A DNA stretch of 64,000 bases, from assembly GCA_019113245.1 (NCBI GenBank), contig DXHU01000006.1, positions 62,001-126,000 on the forward strand. The letters are read 5' to 3'. This document shows positions 24,090 to 32,125 of the stretch, piece after piece. The notes under the pieces were generated by a model. That model saw only the letters and a list, made by a program, of their open reading frames with translations. It made no database searches and was not told the DNA's origin. Both the position numbers and the translations under genes were made by a program. The number at the start of each line of letters is the position of its first letter. Within the stretch, counting starts at the first letter, position 1. This DNA comes from Candidatus Ornithospirochaeta avicola. GTDB taxonomy: Bacteria > Spirochaetota > Spirochaetia > Sphaerochaetales > Sphaerochaetaceae.

Positions 24090-25676
24090 ATGAGCGATGA
24101 AAAGAAAGAGCTTTTCCACTGGGCGGACCAGATTGCGGAAAAGATTATTAGGGAAAAAGGTGATAAGGAAATCTATACATGTGCAAGCGGAATAACTCCA
24201 TCTGGCACTGTACATATCGGAAATTTCAGGGAGATAATCACAGTTGATCTTGTTGTCAGGGCACTGAGAGCCAGAGGCAAGAAAGTCAGGTTCATCTACT
24301 CCTGGGATGATTATGACGTGTTCAGAAAGGTTCCGAAGAACATGAAGGATCCAGAGAGGCTTGAGACATATTTAAGGCAGCCGATAACACTTGTTCCTGA
24401 TACTAACGGAGAAGAGGAAAGCTATGCCAGAGCAAACGAGGTGAGGGTCGAGAAGGCTCTTCCTGCTGTAGGCATCAATCCTGAGTATCTCTATCAGGCA
24501 GAGCGCTACAGAAAAAATGTTTATGCCGAGGGCATAAAGACAGCGCTGGACCACAGGGATGAAATCAGGGCAATCCTTGACGAATACAGAACAACCCCTC
24601 TTGAGGAGGACTGGTTCCCTGTTTCTGTTTTCTCCAGCTTCACAAACCGCGATAATACCAAGGTCCTTTCTTATGACGGTGAGTATTCAATCACATACAG
24701 GGATACAGATCTTGACAAGGAAGAGACAATAGATTTCAGAAACACTCCGAATACAAAGCTCCCATGGCGCATCGACTGGCCGATGAGATGGGCATATGAG
24801 GGTGTTGACTTCGAGCCGGGCGGAAAGGATCATCTGACAGAAGGCGGTTCTTATGATACTTCAAAGAAAGTTGTCAGGATTTTCGGTGCCGAGGCCCCTG
24901 TTTCCCTTCGTTATGATTTTATAAAGATAAAAGGCAAGGGCGGCAAGATGAGCTCATCAAGCGGAGAGGTTGTCGATCTTTTTGACGTGCTTGAAATCTA
25001 CACTCCTGAGATTGTCAGATATCTTTTTGCAGGTACAAGGCCGAATGCTGAGTTTGCAATATCCTATGATCTCGATGTTCTCAAAATATATGAAGATTAT
25101 GATACTACTGAAAGAATATATTTCGGCCTTGTGGATGTGAAGGAGCAGAGGAGAGAGAAGGAGAAGAGAATCTATGAACTTTCCCAGGTTTCAGATTCTG
25201 TTCCTTCTTGCGAAGGTTACCAGGTCCCGTTCCGTCACCTTTGCAATCTTCTTCAGCTTCATGACTTTGATATAGCCAAGGTCATGGAAAGCCTTGATGA
25301 TGTTAAGAGCGAGCAGGTCGAGAGGCTTGAGGCTAGACTTGTCTGCGCATCTAACTGGATCAGAAAGTATGCGCCTGAAGAATTCAGATGGTCGCTGCTC
25401 TCTGAAAGAAACGAGAGTCTTGAACTTTCTGAAAATGAGAAAAAGGCGCTTTTTGAACTTCTTCAGTATACAAAGGAATATCTTGATTCTTCAGATGAAA
25501 AGGAATTCAGCCAGTATATATATAAGGCTGCCGGTGATAACGGCCTTGAGAATCCTGCATTCTTCAAGCTCGTGTATCTTGCACTAATTGGCAAGGAAAG
25601 AGGTCCTAAGCTTGCAGGCTTCATGAAGACTTGCGGCAGGGAAAGGATAGAGAGAATACTCTCTTATTATGCATGA
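24090..25676 (+). CDS. lysS: lysyl-tRNA synthetase, class I
   Basis: A 528-residue class I LysRS, the archaeal-type enzyme found in spirochaetes and a few other bacteria in place of the usual class II form. It has ASGITPSGTVHIGN with the HIGH-like motif at residues 42-45, and KGGKMSSSSGEVVDL as the KMSKS loop. Charges tRNA-Lys in the cytoplasm. The start MSDEKKELFHWAD at 24090 follows AGGAAAAG. A terminator follows. The gene type is the best taxonomic clue in the window. Confidence 0.96.
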   Translation: MSDEKKELFHWADQIAEKIIREKGDKEIYTCASGITPSGTVHIGNFREIITVDLVVRALRARGKKVRFIYSWDDYDVFRKVPKNMKDPERLETYLRQPITLVPDTNGEEESYARANEVRVEKALPAVGINPEYLYQAERYRKNVYAEGIKTALDHRDEIRAILDEYRTTPLEEDWFPVSVFSSFTNRDNTKVLSYDGEYSITYRDTDLDKEETIDFRNTPNTKLPWRIDWPMRWAYEGVDFEPGGKDHLTEGGSYDTSKKVVRIFGAEAPVSLRYDFIKIKGKGGKMSSSSGEVVDLFDVLEIYTPEIVRYLFAGTRPNAEFAISYDLDVLKIYEDYDTTERIYFGLVDVKEQRREKEKRIYELSQVSDSVPSCEGYQVPFRHLCNLLQLHDFDIAKVMESLDDVKSEQVERLEARLVCASNWIRKYAPEEFRWSLLSERNESLELSENEKKALFELLQYTKEYLDSSDEKEFSQYIYKAAGDNGLENPAFFKLVYLALIGKERGPKLAGFMKTCGRERIERILSYYA

Positions 25677-25685
25677 TTGCTGATT

Positions 25686-25709
25686 CCGCCAGGCTGCTGG
25701 CGGTTTTTT
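25686..25709 (+). terminator. intrinsic terminator after lysS
   Basis: Stem CCGCCAG (25686-25692) and CTGGCGG (25697-25703) with a four-base loop, followed by six T. The AGGAGG of the next gene begins two bases after the T-run. Confidence 0.88.
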
Positions 25710-25721
25710 CAGGAGGAAGAC

Positions 25722-26270
25722 ATGAAAGTAGTCCTTTTTAACGGTTCCCCGAAGGCAAACGGATGCACGCACCGCGCGCTTCTTGAGATGGTAAAGGTAT
25801 TTGATGAGCTTGGTGTCGAATCTCAGATAATCCAGGCGTCTTTTGATAAAAAAGATATTCTTGATGCTGTTGAGAAAGTGAAGCAAGCAGATGCCATTGT
25901 GCTTTCTTCCCCTGTTTACTATGCATCAGCAACAGGTCTTGCATGCTATTTCTATGATGAGATTTTCAACCGCTATACACCCCGTCTCAAAGTAGGTGCT
26001 GCAGTAGTCTCATCAAGAAGAGCTGGAAGCACAAGCGCGTTTGAGCGTCTGAATATGTACTTCACGATTTCTGAGATGATCGTCGCATCATCTTTTTACT
26101 GGAATGAGGTGCATGGATCAGCACCGGCTGAAGTCGAGCGTGATGAGGAAGGACTGCAGAGCCTGAGAACCCTTGCACGCAACATGGTATATATTTCTGA
26201 GAGCATAAAGAAGGCTTGCCTCGCCCTTCCTGAGAGAGAAAAGAGGGTGAAAACAAATTTTATAAGATGA
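25722..26270 (+). CDS. NAD(P)H-dependent FMN reductase/flavodoxin-like protein
   Basis: A 182-residue protein of the NADPH-dependent FMN reductase fold: phosphate loop FNGSPKANGCT at the N-terminus, LSSPVYYASATG in the middle and VHGSAPAEVERDEEGLQS near the end. The cysteine motif of iron-sulfur flavoproteins is missing. ATG 25722 has AGGAGG eight bases upstream. The gene follows the lysS terminator with no room for its own promoter and overlaps the next gene. Confidence 0.8.
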   Translation: MKVVLFNGSPKANGCTHRALLEMVKVFDELGVESQIIQASFDKKDILDAVEKVKQADAIVLSSPVYYASATGLACYFYDEIFNRYTPRLKVGAAVVSSRRAGSTSAFERLNMYFTISEMIVASSFYWNEVHGSAPAEVERDEEGLQSLRTLARNMVYISESIKKACLALPEREKRVKTNFIR

Positions 26271-26797
26271 TGGATTTCTCACTTGAACGGCAGAGGATGA
26301 AGAGAAAAAGAGAGATTTTCTTTAATAAGACAAGCAGTTCTCTTCTTCCTCTTATTGAAAAAATAGATTCCTCTGAGCGCAGTATTGTCACCTGTTTTGC
26401 ACTTAATGAGTGCAAAAGGATATCAGAATATTTAGTAAGGCTTTATAATTTTTCCCTCTTGAGTGAAGCTGATGCTGCGGTGAATGAATGGGCTGAGGGA
26501 AAGAGAAAAATCTATGATGCAAAGCCTTATATTCTGGCTCTTCACCGGGTTGCTAATATTATTGAAGACAAGAGTGATGCTTATCTTTTCCATGCGCTTG
26601 CCCAAGGCTATTCGACAGTCCATACGCCGCGTCATGCAATCGGCATTGCATTTTATGAGCTTACTGCAATGATGAAGAAAGGTGCCTCTGATGATGAGCT
26701 TGAAAAAAAGATAGACTCATACTTCATCTCTCTTTCTGAAGCAGAGAGAAAAGCAGGAGAGCACACCTGGGCAAAGTTCATCAGGAATTCTTTTTGA
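26267..26797 (+). CDS. Imm5-like putative immunity protein
   Basis: A 176-residue helical protein. The middle and C-terminal region (CFALNECKRISEYLV, VNEWAEGKRK, then AQGYSTVHTPRHAIGIAFYEL) follows the pattern of the Imm-5 immunity family, in which an AxGQAVATAHVPxHALGAAxYA segment is conserved. Imm5 proteins are predicted to neutralise polymorphic toxins, but no toxin lies nearby. It overlaps the flavoprotein gene by four bases and the convergent era gene by 17. Assignment is from motif memory, not a search. Confidence 0.5.
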   Translation: MMDFSLERQRMKRKREIFFNKTSSSLLPLIEKIDSSERSIVTCFALNECKRISEYLVRLYNFSLLSEADAAVNEWAEGKRKIYDAKPYILALHRVANIIEDKSDAYLFHALAQGYSTVHTPRHAIGIAFYELTAMMKKGASDDELEKKIDSYFISLSEAERKAGEHTWAKFIRNSF

Positions 26798-27668
26798 AGA
26801 TCCTGTCCAGAACTGCTTGGTTGTTTCTCCATTTGCTCTGGCTTTTTACTCTGAGATCAAGCTGGAGCTTTGAATCTGGAAATATTCTCTTTATTTCCTT
26901 AAACGATTCTTTTCTTATTTTCTTTATGTTTTCTCCGCCTTTTCCGACAACAATGCCTTTCTGACCCTCACGCTCAGTGTTTATGACCGCACGGATCCAA
27001 ACAGAGCCTTCTTCTTCTGAGTATTCTATGTCCTCGATTTCAACGAAGATAACATGGGGCATCTCGTCTTTTAAGAGGTTTATTGTCTTTTCTCTTATGA
27101 TCTCACTGATCCTGAACTCGAGATTCTGGTCTGTGTACTGGCTTTCGTCATACATCAGTTCTCCCTCAGGTCCCAGCGAGAAAATCTTTATAAGAAGATC
27201 ATCGATTCCCTCGTCATTCTTTGCAGATATGAAGCAAGGCTCCAGGCTGAGAGTCTTCCTGATAAAAAATTCAGCGTCCTTTATCTCATCCTCTGAAAGT
27301 ATGTCTTTCTTGTTCACTGCGGCAACAACGGGAACCTTTGCCTTTTTGACAAGTTCTGCAAGTGTCTCCTCTTCTTTTTTTGCGCTTCTTTTTCCGTCCA
27401 GAAGATATAACAGCACGTCACACTCAGAGAGACTTTCAATTGTGATTTCCCTCATCCTCTTGTTCACTTCTTTGTCCGATAAATGAAAGCCAGGTGTATC
27501 GACAAATACAATCTGTCCTCTGCTGTCCGTGTATATTCCTTTTATCTTATTGCGCGTTGTCTGAGGAGTCGGGCTGGTTATCGACACCTTCATCTCACAT
27601 ATTGTGTTTATAAGTGTGCTTTTACCGCTGCTCGGGCGGCCTACGATTGAAACGCTTATACTTTTCAT
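26781..27668 (-). CDS. era: GTPase Era
   Basis: A 295-residue Era with G1 GRPSSGKST, G2 TPQTTRN, G3 DTPGFH, G4 NKKD and G5 SAK. The C-terminal KH domain contains GIVVGKGGENIKKIRK. Era binds 16S rRNA near its 3' end in 30S assembly. The promoter spacing suggests a leaderless transcript. It is divergent from clpP with 84 bases between the starts. Confidence 0.96.
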   Translation of the reverse strand: MKSISVSIVGRPSSGKSTLINTICEMKVSITSPTPQTTRNKIKGIYTDSRGQIVFVDTPGFHLSDKEVNKRMREITIESLSECDVLLYLLDGKRSAKKEEETLAELVKKAKVPVVAAVNKKDILSEDEIKDAEFFIRKTLSLEPCFISAKNDEGIDDLLIKIFSLGPEGELMYDESQYTDQNLEFRISEIIREKTINLLKDEMPHVIFVEIEDIEYSEEEGSVWIRAVINTEREGQKGIVVGKGGENIKKIRKESFKEIKRIFPDSKLQLDLRVKSQSKWRNNQAVLDRIFKKNS

Positions 27669-27703
27669 ATTGATACTCTAATTGGATATGCTTTTTTCTT
27701 CAA
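27669..27703 (-). promoter_or_regulatory. candidate leaderless era promoter
   Basis: On the minus strand TTGAAG (27703-27698), 17 bases, TAGAGT (27680-27675), then six bases to ATG 27668. The -10 box has four of six matches, so this is weaker than the other cases. Confidence 0.45.
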
Positions 27704-27752
27704 TCAGGGATTAGTCTTTCCTATTTCACATTATTATGTTACTTTCAGTTAC

Positions 27753-28313
27753 ATGGAAAACAAAGAAGAGAAGAAAAACCAGAATGAGGACAGGCTCCTT
27801 GAGACACGAAGCATTCTCATTTCTGGAGAAATAGATAAAGACCAGGCAGACAGGTTCATTAAAAACATCCTGATTCTTGATAGCATCTCGGATGCTCCGA
27901 TTTATGTCTACATAAACAGCCCCGGAGGCGATGTATACTCAGGCTTTGCCATCTATGACATAATCAGATACGTCAAGAGTCCTGTGTTTGTTGTCGGAAG
28001 CGGACTTGTTGCAAGTGCCGCAGCCCTTATTTATCTTTCTGTCGATAAGGCACACCGCCTTTCACTTCCGCACAGCGCATACCTGATTCATCAGCCGCTT
28101 TCGCAGATGAAGGGAGTTGCAGTTGACATCGCAATACAGGCAGAAAAGATTGAAAAGCTGCGCAATGCACTTGATTCTCTGATTGCAGAAGCAACAGGAA
28201 AGGCATTGGAAGAGGTTTCAAAGAACACTGAACGTGATTACTGGCTTACAAGCAAGGAGGCTCTGGACTACGGAATTGTAGGCCGAATAGTTACAAACAG
28301 AAGCGAAATCTGA
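27753..28313 (+). CDS. clpP: ATP-dependent Clp protease proteolytic subunit
   Basis: A 186-residue serine peptidase. Motifs: NSPGGDVYSGFAIYD, catalytic Ser in GSGLVASAAALIYL and catalytic His in LIHQPLSQ. The usual ASMG after the nucleophile elbow reads ASAA. The protein is about 10 residues shorter than typical ClpP1, and the basic tail is reduced, so it may be a second ClpP paralogue. No Clp ATPase is adjacent. TATTAT at 27732-27737 would give a nine-base leader, and no Shine-Dalgarno sequence is visible. Confidence 0.9.
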   Translation: MENKEEKKNQNEDRLLETRSILISGEIDKDQADRFIKNILILDSISDAPIYVYINSPGGDVYSGFAIYDIIRYVKSPVFVVGSGLVASAAALIYLSVDKAHRLSLPHSAYLIHQPLSQMKGVAVDIAIQAEKIEKLRNALDSLIAEATGKALEEVSKNTERDYWLTSKEALDYGIVGRIVTNRSEI

Positions 28314-28336
28314 TGTCAGAGCAAAGTTTCTTTCAC

Positions 28337-28367
28337 AGCTGATGCAATTGGACATCAGCTTTTTTTG
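28337..28367 (+). terminator. intrinsic terminator after clpP
   Basis: Stem AGCTGATG (28337-28344) and CATCAGCT (28353-28360), eight-base loop, then a run of six T. Confidence 0.88.
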
Positions 28368-28399
28368 TCTGAAATGAGGACCTATTTTTCTTTTCTTTT

Positions 28400-29335
28400 A
28401 TGAAATCTGCAGTATTGGCCGTTCTTTTTCTTCTTGCTGTATCCTGCGCTCAGCCTTCTTTTGATGACAGCACTTTTTCTATTCTCACCTACAATGCATA
28501 TCTGCTTTTTGATGACACAGTTGATGGGGATGAGTATTTCCCCTTCACTAAGGACGGAGGGTATGATGGGGATAAATACAGAAAAAGAATCTCTCTGACT
28601 TCCTCAGCCTTAATGAGCATGGATGCAACGCTTATAGTTTTAGAGGAAATCGAATCGGAAAAGGTCATTATTGATCTCATAAACGCGGGGTTATACAAGA
28701 GCGGATATAAATATTATGGTTTTATTGATACGGATATTCCGATTTCGGTTGCATTTATATCTAAAATACCTGTAAACAGTGTGTCTGTGCATTCCCTCGA
28801 CGGGATGAGGCCGGTGCTTGAGGTGAATCTTGATTTTAGAAGCGACAGCATCACTGTCTATGCCCTGCATGCTCCAAGCAGGTTAGGGGGCTCTGATGCG
28901 GAAGAAAAAAGAAGAGAACTTTTTGAATATATCTCATTTCTTCTATCTTCCTCTGATTCTTTGGCAATTGCCGCAGGGGATTTTAATGAGGATGCGGGGA
29001 AGAGCAGCCTCATAAGCATTCCATCCAGTGGTTTTGATTCTCCTCTTTATGTGACTGAAGATGAGGGTGAGGTCTCTTCTTCAGTCTTTTTCTGTCCAAC
29101 AGTCTCTTCTTTCTATGCCGGCACATATTTTTATGAGGACAAATGGTATTTCTTTGACAACATCATATTCACGTCCCATGCTTTTGATGACAGCATGCTT
29201 GAGTATCAGGGGACTGTGATTTATGATAACCCTCCTTATACTGATTCTTATGGCAGGCCGCAAAAGTACGATATAAAGACAAACTCAGGCTATTCTGACC
29301 ATCTGGCAGTCAAGGTCATCTTTCGCTACAATTAG
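28400..29335 (+). CDS. endonuclease/exonuclease/phosphatase-family lipoprotein
   Basis: A 311-residue protein with a lipoprotein signal (MKSAVLAVLFLLAVSCAQ, lipobox VSC) and an EEP fold: catalytic Asn in LTYNAYLLF, Glu in VLEEIE, His in ALHAPS, Asp and Asn in AGDFNED, and the final YSDHLAV. It is therefore an exported, membrane-tethered metal-dependent nuclease or phosphodiesterase, possibly scavenging nucleic acid or phospholipid head groups. No Shine-Dalgarno sequence precedes the ATG. The next gene begins three bases after its stop. Confidence 0.8.
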   Translation: MKSAVLAVLFLLAVSCAQPSFDDSTFSILTYNAYLLFDDTVDGDEYFPFTKDGGYDGDKYRKRISLTSSALMSMDATLIVLEEIESEKVIIDLINAGLYKSGYKYYGFIDTDIPISVAFISKIPVNSVSVHSLDGMRPVLEVNLDFRSDSITVYALHAPSRLGGSDAEEKRRELFEYISFLLSSSDSLAIAAGDFNEDAGKSSLISIPSSGFDSPLYVTEDEGEVSSSVFFCPTVSSFYAGTYFYEDKWYFFDNIIFTSHAFDDSMLEYQGTVIYDNPPYTDSYGRPQKYDIKTNSGYSDHLAVKVIFRYN

Positions 29336-29338
29336 GCT
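29327..29338 (+). promoter_or_regulatory. possible leaderless -10 element before the OGG gene
   Basis: TACAAT at 29327-29332, then six bases to ATG 29339. It lies within the last codons of the upstream gene and has no good -35 box, so coupling to the upstream gene is an equal alternative. Confidence 0.3.
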
Positions 29339-30076
29339 ATGGTCGAAAATCTGGAAGAAGTGCTATTTGGCGGGCAGAGTTTTTCCTGGCGTAAGGAAGA
29401 TATGTGCTACACTGCCGTTCTGAATGACAGAGTGTACAGAATAAAATCAGCTGAGGATTTTTATCAGGACGAGTTTCTGTCTTCATATTTCAATACCTCA
29501 TATGACTGGGAGGCCGCTGGCAGAGAGATAAGAAATAAGGATGAAATCCTCAGGCGTGCTGTGGACGAAGTGGGAATGCTCAGAATCCTGAAGCAGGACC
29601 CTTTCACGACCCTCATTTCCTTCATCCTTTCTCAGGCAAACAACATAAAGAGGATAACAGGGCTTTATGAGAGAATTTCACGGCGCTATGGCAAGAGAAT
29701 AGACGAAGATCATTATAGCTTTCCCACATTTGAAGAAATGAAGGATGCAACTGAGAGCGATCTCATCTCCCTTGGCACCGGATTCCGTGCGCCGTTCATT
29801 GTTGATGCAATAAGGCATGCAGACGTGCTTGACAGTCTTTATGCAATGAGCTTTGAGGAAGCAGAGAAGGAGCTTATGAAAATAAAGGGAATAGGGGAAA
29901 AGGTTGCTTCCTGCATACTCATATTTGCATACAACAAGATGGAGGCTTTTCCCATCGATGTATGGATGAAGAGAGTGATGAATGAGTATTATCCGGGAAA
30001 GGACAAGAGCTATTTTGCTCCATATGAGGCACTGTCGCAGCAGTACCTCTTTTCGTGGATAAGAAAAATCAGTTAA
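29339..30076 (+). CDS. 8-oxoguanine DNA glycosylase (OGG/HhH-GPD)
   Basis: A 245-residue base-excision enzyme of the OGG1 branch. The helix-hairpin-helix and catalytic region reads MKIKGIGEKVASCILI then AFPIDVWMKRV, with the Schiff-base Lys (KVASC) and the Asp (PIDV) that make OGG1 both a glycosylase and an AP lyase. The N-terminus VLFGGQSFSWRK matches the OGG N-terminal domain. It overlaps the end of the convergent rex gene. Confidence 0.88.
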   Translation: MVENLEEVLFGGQSFSWRKEDMCYTAVLNDRVYRIKSAEDFYQDEFLSSYFNTSYDWEAAGREIRNKDEILRRAVDEVGMLRILKQDPFTTLISFILSQANNIKRITGLYERISRRYGKRIDEDHYSFPTFEEMKDATESDLISLGTGFRAPFIVDAIRHADVLDSLYAMSFEEAEKELMKIKGIGEKVASCILIFAYNKMEAFPIDVWMKRVMNEYYPGKDKSYFAPYEALSQQYLFSWIRKIS

Positions 30077-30711
30077 TCCTCTTTTCCCAGAAACTGTATC
30101 TCATAGAAAATCTGTTCAAGCTCCAGCGCGATGTTTATGTTGTGGACAACAGGGCGCATGCTTCCGTTTACGTTCCTGCTCTTTAGTGTGACAGGTGTGA
30201 AGTTCAGAATGCCCTCGATGTTTGTCTCGACAAGACGGGAGTAGCAGTCAGCTGCAGCGTTTTCAGGCACTGTTATGATGGCAACCTTGACATTCATGGC
30301 CTCCACCACCTCTTCAAGCCTGCTCATCGGATAGACCGGAATAGGATTTGAAGCATCTGCGTATACAAGTGGATCGGAATCAAATCCAGCAACCACACGA
30401 ATTCCATCCGGCTCGAATCCGGAGTAGTGCATGAGGGCTTTTCCAATTCTTCCGCACCCTATGATTATTACATTCTCAGACTCTCCTTTGCCAAGAATCT
30501 GAGCAAGCTTTTTTATAAGCTCTTCTATCTCGTACCCGCCTCTTTTCTGGCCATGAATGGACAAAAGGGAGAAATCTTTTCTTACAATGGCCGCGCTTAC
30601 CCCTGCAGCATCTGCAAGGTTATGTGCGAAAACTTTCTCTAAACCTATGGATCTCAGGCGATTAAGTGCCCTGTAATATCTCGTAATTCTACCTAACATG
30701 TCACTATTCAT
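30073..30711 (-). CDS. rex: redox-sensing transcriptional repressor Rex
   Basis: A 212-residue Rex. N-terminal winged helix (ITRYYRALNRLRSIG, then AAGVSAAIVRKDFSLL) and C-terminal Rossmann domain (VIIIGCGRIGKAL) that binds NADH/NAD+. High NADH releases it from DNA. AAAGGAG precedes the ATG. It is divergent from the hydrogenase operon, whose enzyme oxidises NADH, and the intergenic region has TGTGAAT half-sites and a palindrome, so self-regulation and control of the hydrogenase are likely. Confidence 0.95.
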   Translation of the reverse strand: MNSDMLGRITRYYRALNRLRSIGLEKVFAHNLADAAGVSAAIVRKDFSLLSIHGQKRGGYEIEELIKKLAQILGKGESENVIIIGCGRIGKALMHYSGFEPDGIRVVAGFDSDPLVYADASNPIPVYPMSRLEEVVEAMNVKVAIITVPENAAADCYSRLVETNIEGILNFTPVTLKSRNVNGSMRPVVHNINIALELEQIFYEIQFLGKED

Positions 30712-30727
30712 GATATTTTGCTCCTTT

Positions 30728-30797
30728 AATGTGAATATGATAATATTAATATCAGATTTCAGTCAATCTTAATATTCTATATTAAGTAAATGTGAAT
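30728..30797. promoter_or_regulatory. candidate Rex operator region
   Basis: A perfect palindrome CTTAATAT-TCT-ATATTAAG lies at 30768-30786. The nonamer AATGTGAAT occurs on both sides, at 30728-30736 and 30789-30797; TGTGAA is the half-site of the known Rex operator TTGTGAA-N4-TTCACAA. A full consensus site is not present. Confidence 0.5.
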
Positions 30798-30801
30798 TTT
30801 A

Positions 30802-30830
30802 TTGCTTATCGATAAAAAAATAGCTAAAAT
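30802..30830 (+). promoter_or_regulatory. hydrogenase operon promoter
   Basis: TTGCTT at 30802-30807, a 17-base spacer and TAAAAT at 30825-30830, predicted start near 30837. The candidate Rex half-site ends five bases before the -35 box. AAGGAG then precedes the first gene, so this operon has a normal leader. Confidence 0.55.
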
Positions 30831-30856
30831 AACTCTGTTACAAAAAGGAGAAATAA

Positions 30857-31321
30857 ATGTCTCAGAATTTGTTTTCAGATGAGCTGAATTCATTCATTGA
30901 TCAGTGGAAAGAAAAGAAAGGCAATCTCATCATGATTCTTCATAAGGTGCAGCAGGAGTTCGGATATATCTCCCGCGAGGCTGCCCAGGAGGTTGCTGAC
31001 AAGCTCGGGGTGCCTCTTGCCACAATCTGGGGAGTAGTCACCTTCTATCATTTTTTCAAGCTCAACAAGCCGGGAAAATACAATATACAGGTATGTCTTG
31101 GAACTGCATGCTACTTAAAGGGAGGCGATATCATAATCGATGAACTGGAAAAGCAGGTCGGACTTACAGTCGGTGGCCTGACAGAGGATGGAAGATTCTC
31201 TCTTGAGGCTGTTCGCTGTGTCGGATGCTGCGGACTTGCTCCTGTTATGACAATCTCAGGAGAGGTTTTTGGCAAGGTCACAAAGGACCAGATACCGGGA
31301 ATCCTTGACAAGTTTGCGTGA
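30857..31321 (+). CDS. hndA: hydrogenase NuoE-like [2Fe-2S] subunit (HydC/HndA)
   Basis: A 154-residue thioredoxin-like [2Fe-2S] protein with ligand cysteines in CLGTACYLKGG and VRCVGCCGLAP, the NuoE pattern. It carries electrons within the NADH-linked [FeFe] hydrogenase complex in the cytoplasm. AAGGAG precedes the start. First gene of a five-gene operon ending with the hydrogenase subunit. Confidence 0.93.
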   Translation: MSQNLFSDELNSFIDQWKEKKGNLIMILHKVQQEFGYISREAAQEVADKLGVPLATIWGVVTFYHFFKLNKPGKYNIQVCLGTACYLKGGDIIIDELEKQVGLTVGGLTEDGRFSLEAVRCVGCCGLAPVMTISGEVFGKVTKDQIPGILDKFA

Positions 31322-31755
31322 TGGAAAGCTCCGATGCTCTGATTGAGGCTGTGAAGAACAGCATCCAGGCGCTCTCGTCTTATGTGAGACTCACCCTCGA
31401 CTACAAAAGAGATTCTGTTGAAGTGAGTGTTCTCGATGACGGGAAGAAAGGCGTGGACAAGAAGGGAGAAGGGAAGGGACTTGTTCTGATAAAGAAAGTG
31501 AGCACTTCCTTTGAAATGAAGGATTGCTCTCCAGGCACCCTGGTTTCCTTCACCCTGAATCTCGATAAGAGCATGAGAGACATAGCCCCGGCAGTTGCCT
31601 CGCTCTTCAATTACACAGAAAAGCTTGTGCTTGTGATAATGAAAGACGGCAAGATTGCTTTCACGTATTCAGTGGAAAGAAGGGCTGAAAGCGCAAAAGA
31701 GATCAGGATGATAAAAGAGCTGATTAGGAAAGAGGAGAAGAGATGGCTAAGCTAA
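31321..31755 (+). CDS. HATPase-like protein in the hydrogenase operon
   Basis: A 144-residue protein. Residues about 40-80 (VSVLDDGKKG, then GEGKGLVLIKKVSTSFEM and GTLVSFTL) resemble the G1/G2 half of a GHKL ATPase as in histidine kinases and anti-sigma factors, but the N-box helix is not recognisable. The C-terminal 60 residues are distinct. Similar proteins occur in hydrogenase operons of anaerobic Firmicutes and Thermotogae; the role is unknown. The ATG shares one base with the upstream stop (TGATG); GTG 31318 is an alternative start. It overlaps the next gene. Confidence 0.55.
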   Translation: MESSDALIEAVKNSIQALSSYVRLTLDYKRDSVEVSVLDDGKKGVDKKGEGKGLVLIKKVSTSFEMKDCSPGTLVSFTLNLDKSMRDIAPAVASLFNYTEKLVLVIMKDGKIAFTYSVERRAESAKEIRMIKELIRKEEKRWLS

Positions 31756-32117
31756 CATTGGAAGAACTGCACGAAATAAGAAGCAGGGAACAAGAAAAGA
31801 TGAAGAAACGTGATATCCATAACCGTGCAATCCATGTGATTGTCTCAATGGGTACCAGCGGAATTGAAAAAGGTGCAAAGGTCATTTTGAATGAGCTTGC
31901 TGATGAGATTGAAAGACAGAATGTCGAGGGTGTGATAATCACACAGGCAGGAAGCATCAAGAAAGGTGCAGAACCGGTTGTGCAGATTCACAGCCCGAAA
32001 GTTGGTCTTGTCACATATGGAAACGTGAAGAAGTCAGACTGCAAGAACATTGTAGAGAAGACGGTAAAAGGCGGTGTTGTTATAAATGAGCTTGCTGTGA
32101 CACCGGATGAGGAGTAG
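31743..32117 (+). CDS. hndB: HndB-like thioredoxin-fold subunit lacking cluster cysteines
   Basis: A 124-residue protein of the (2Fe-2S) ferredoxin-like HndB family: IHVIVSMGTSGIEKGAKVILN, then VVQIHSPKVGLVTYGNV and a final IVEKTVKGG. In cluster-binding relatives the first loop has cysteines; here it reads MGTSGIEKG, and the only cysteine in the protein is in KSDCKN. A bound [2Fe-2S] cluster is therefore unlikely, and a structural role is plausible. It sits between the HATPase-like gene and nuoF. Confidence 0.8.
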   Translation: MAKLTLEELHEIRSREQEKMKKRDIHNRAIHVIVSMGTSGIEKGAKVILNELADEIERQNVEGVIITQAGSIKKGAEPVVQIHSPKVGLVTYGNVKKSDCKNIVEKTVKGGVVINELAVTPDEE

Positions 32118-32125
32118 GAGGTAAT

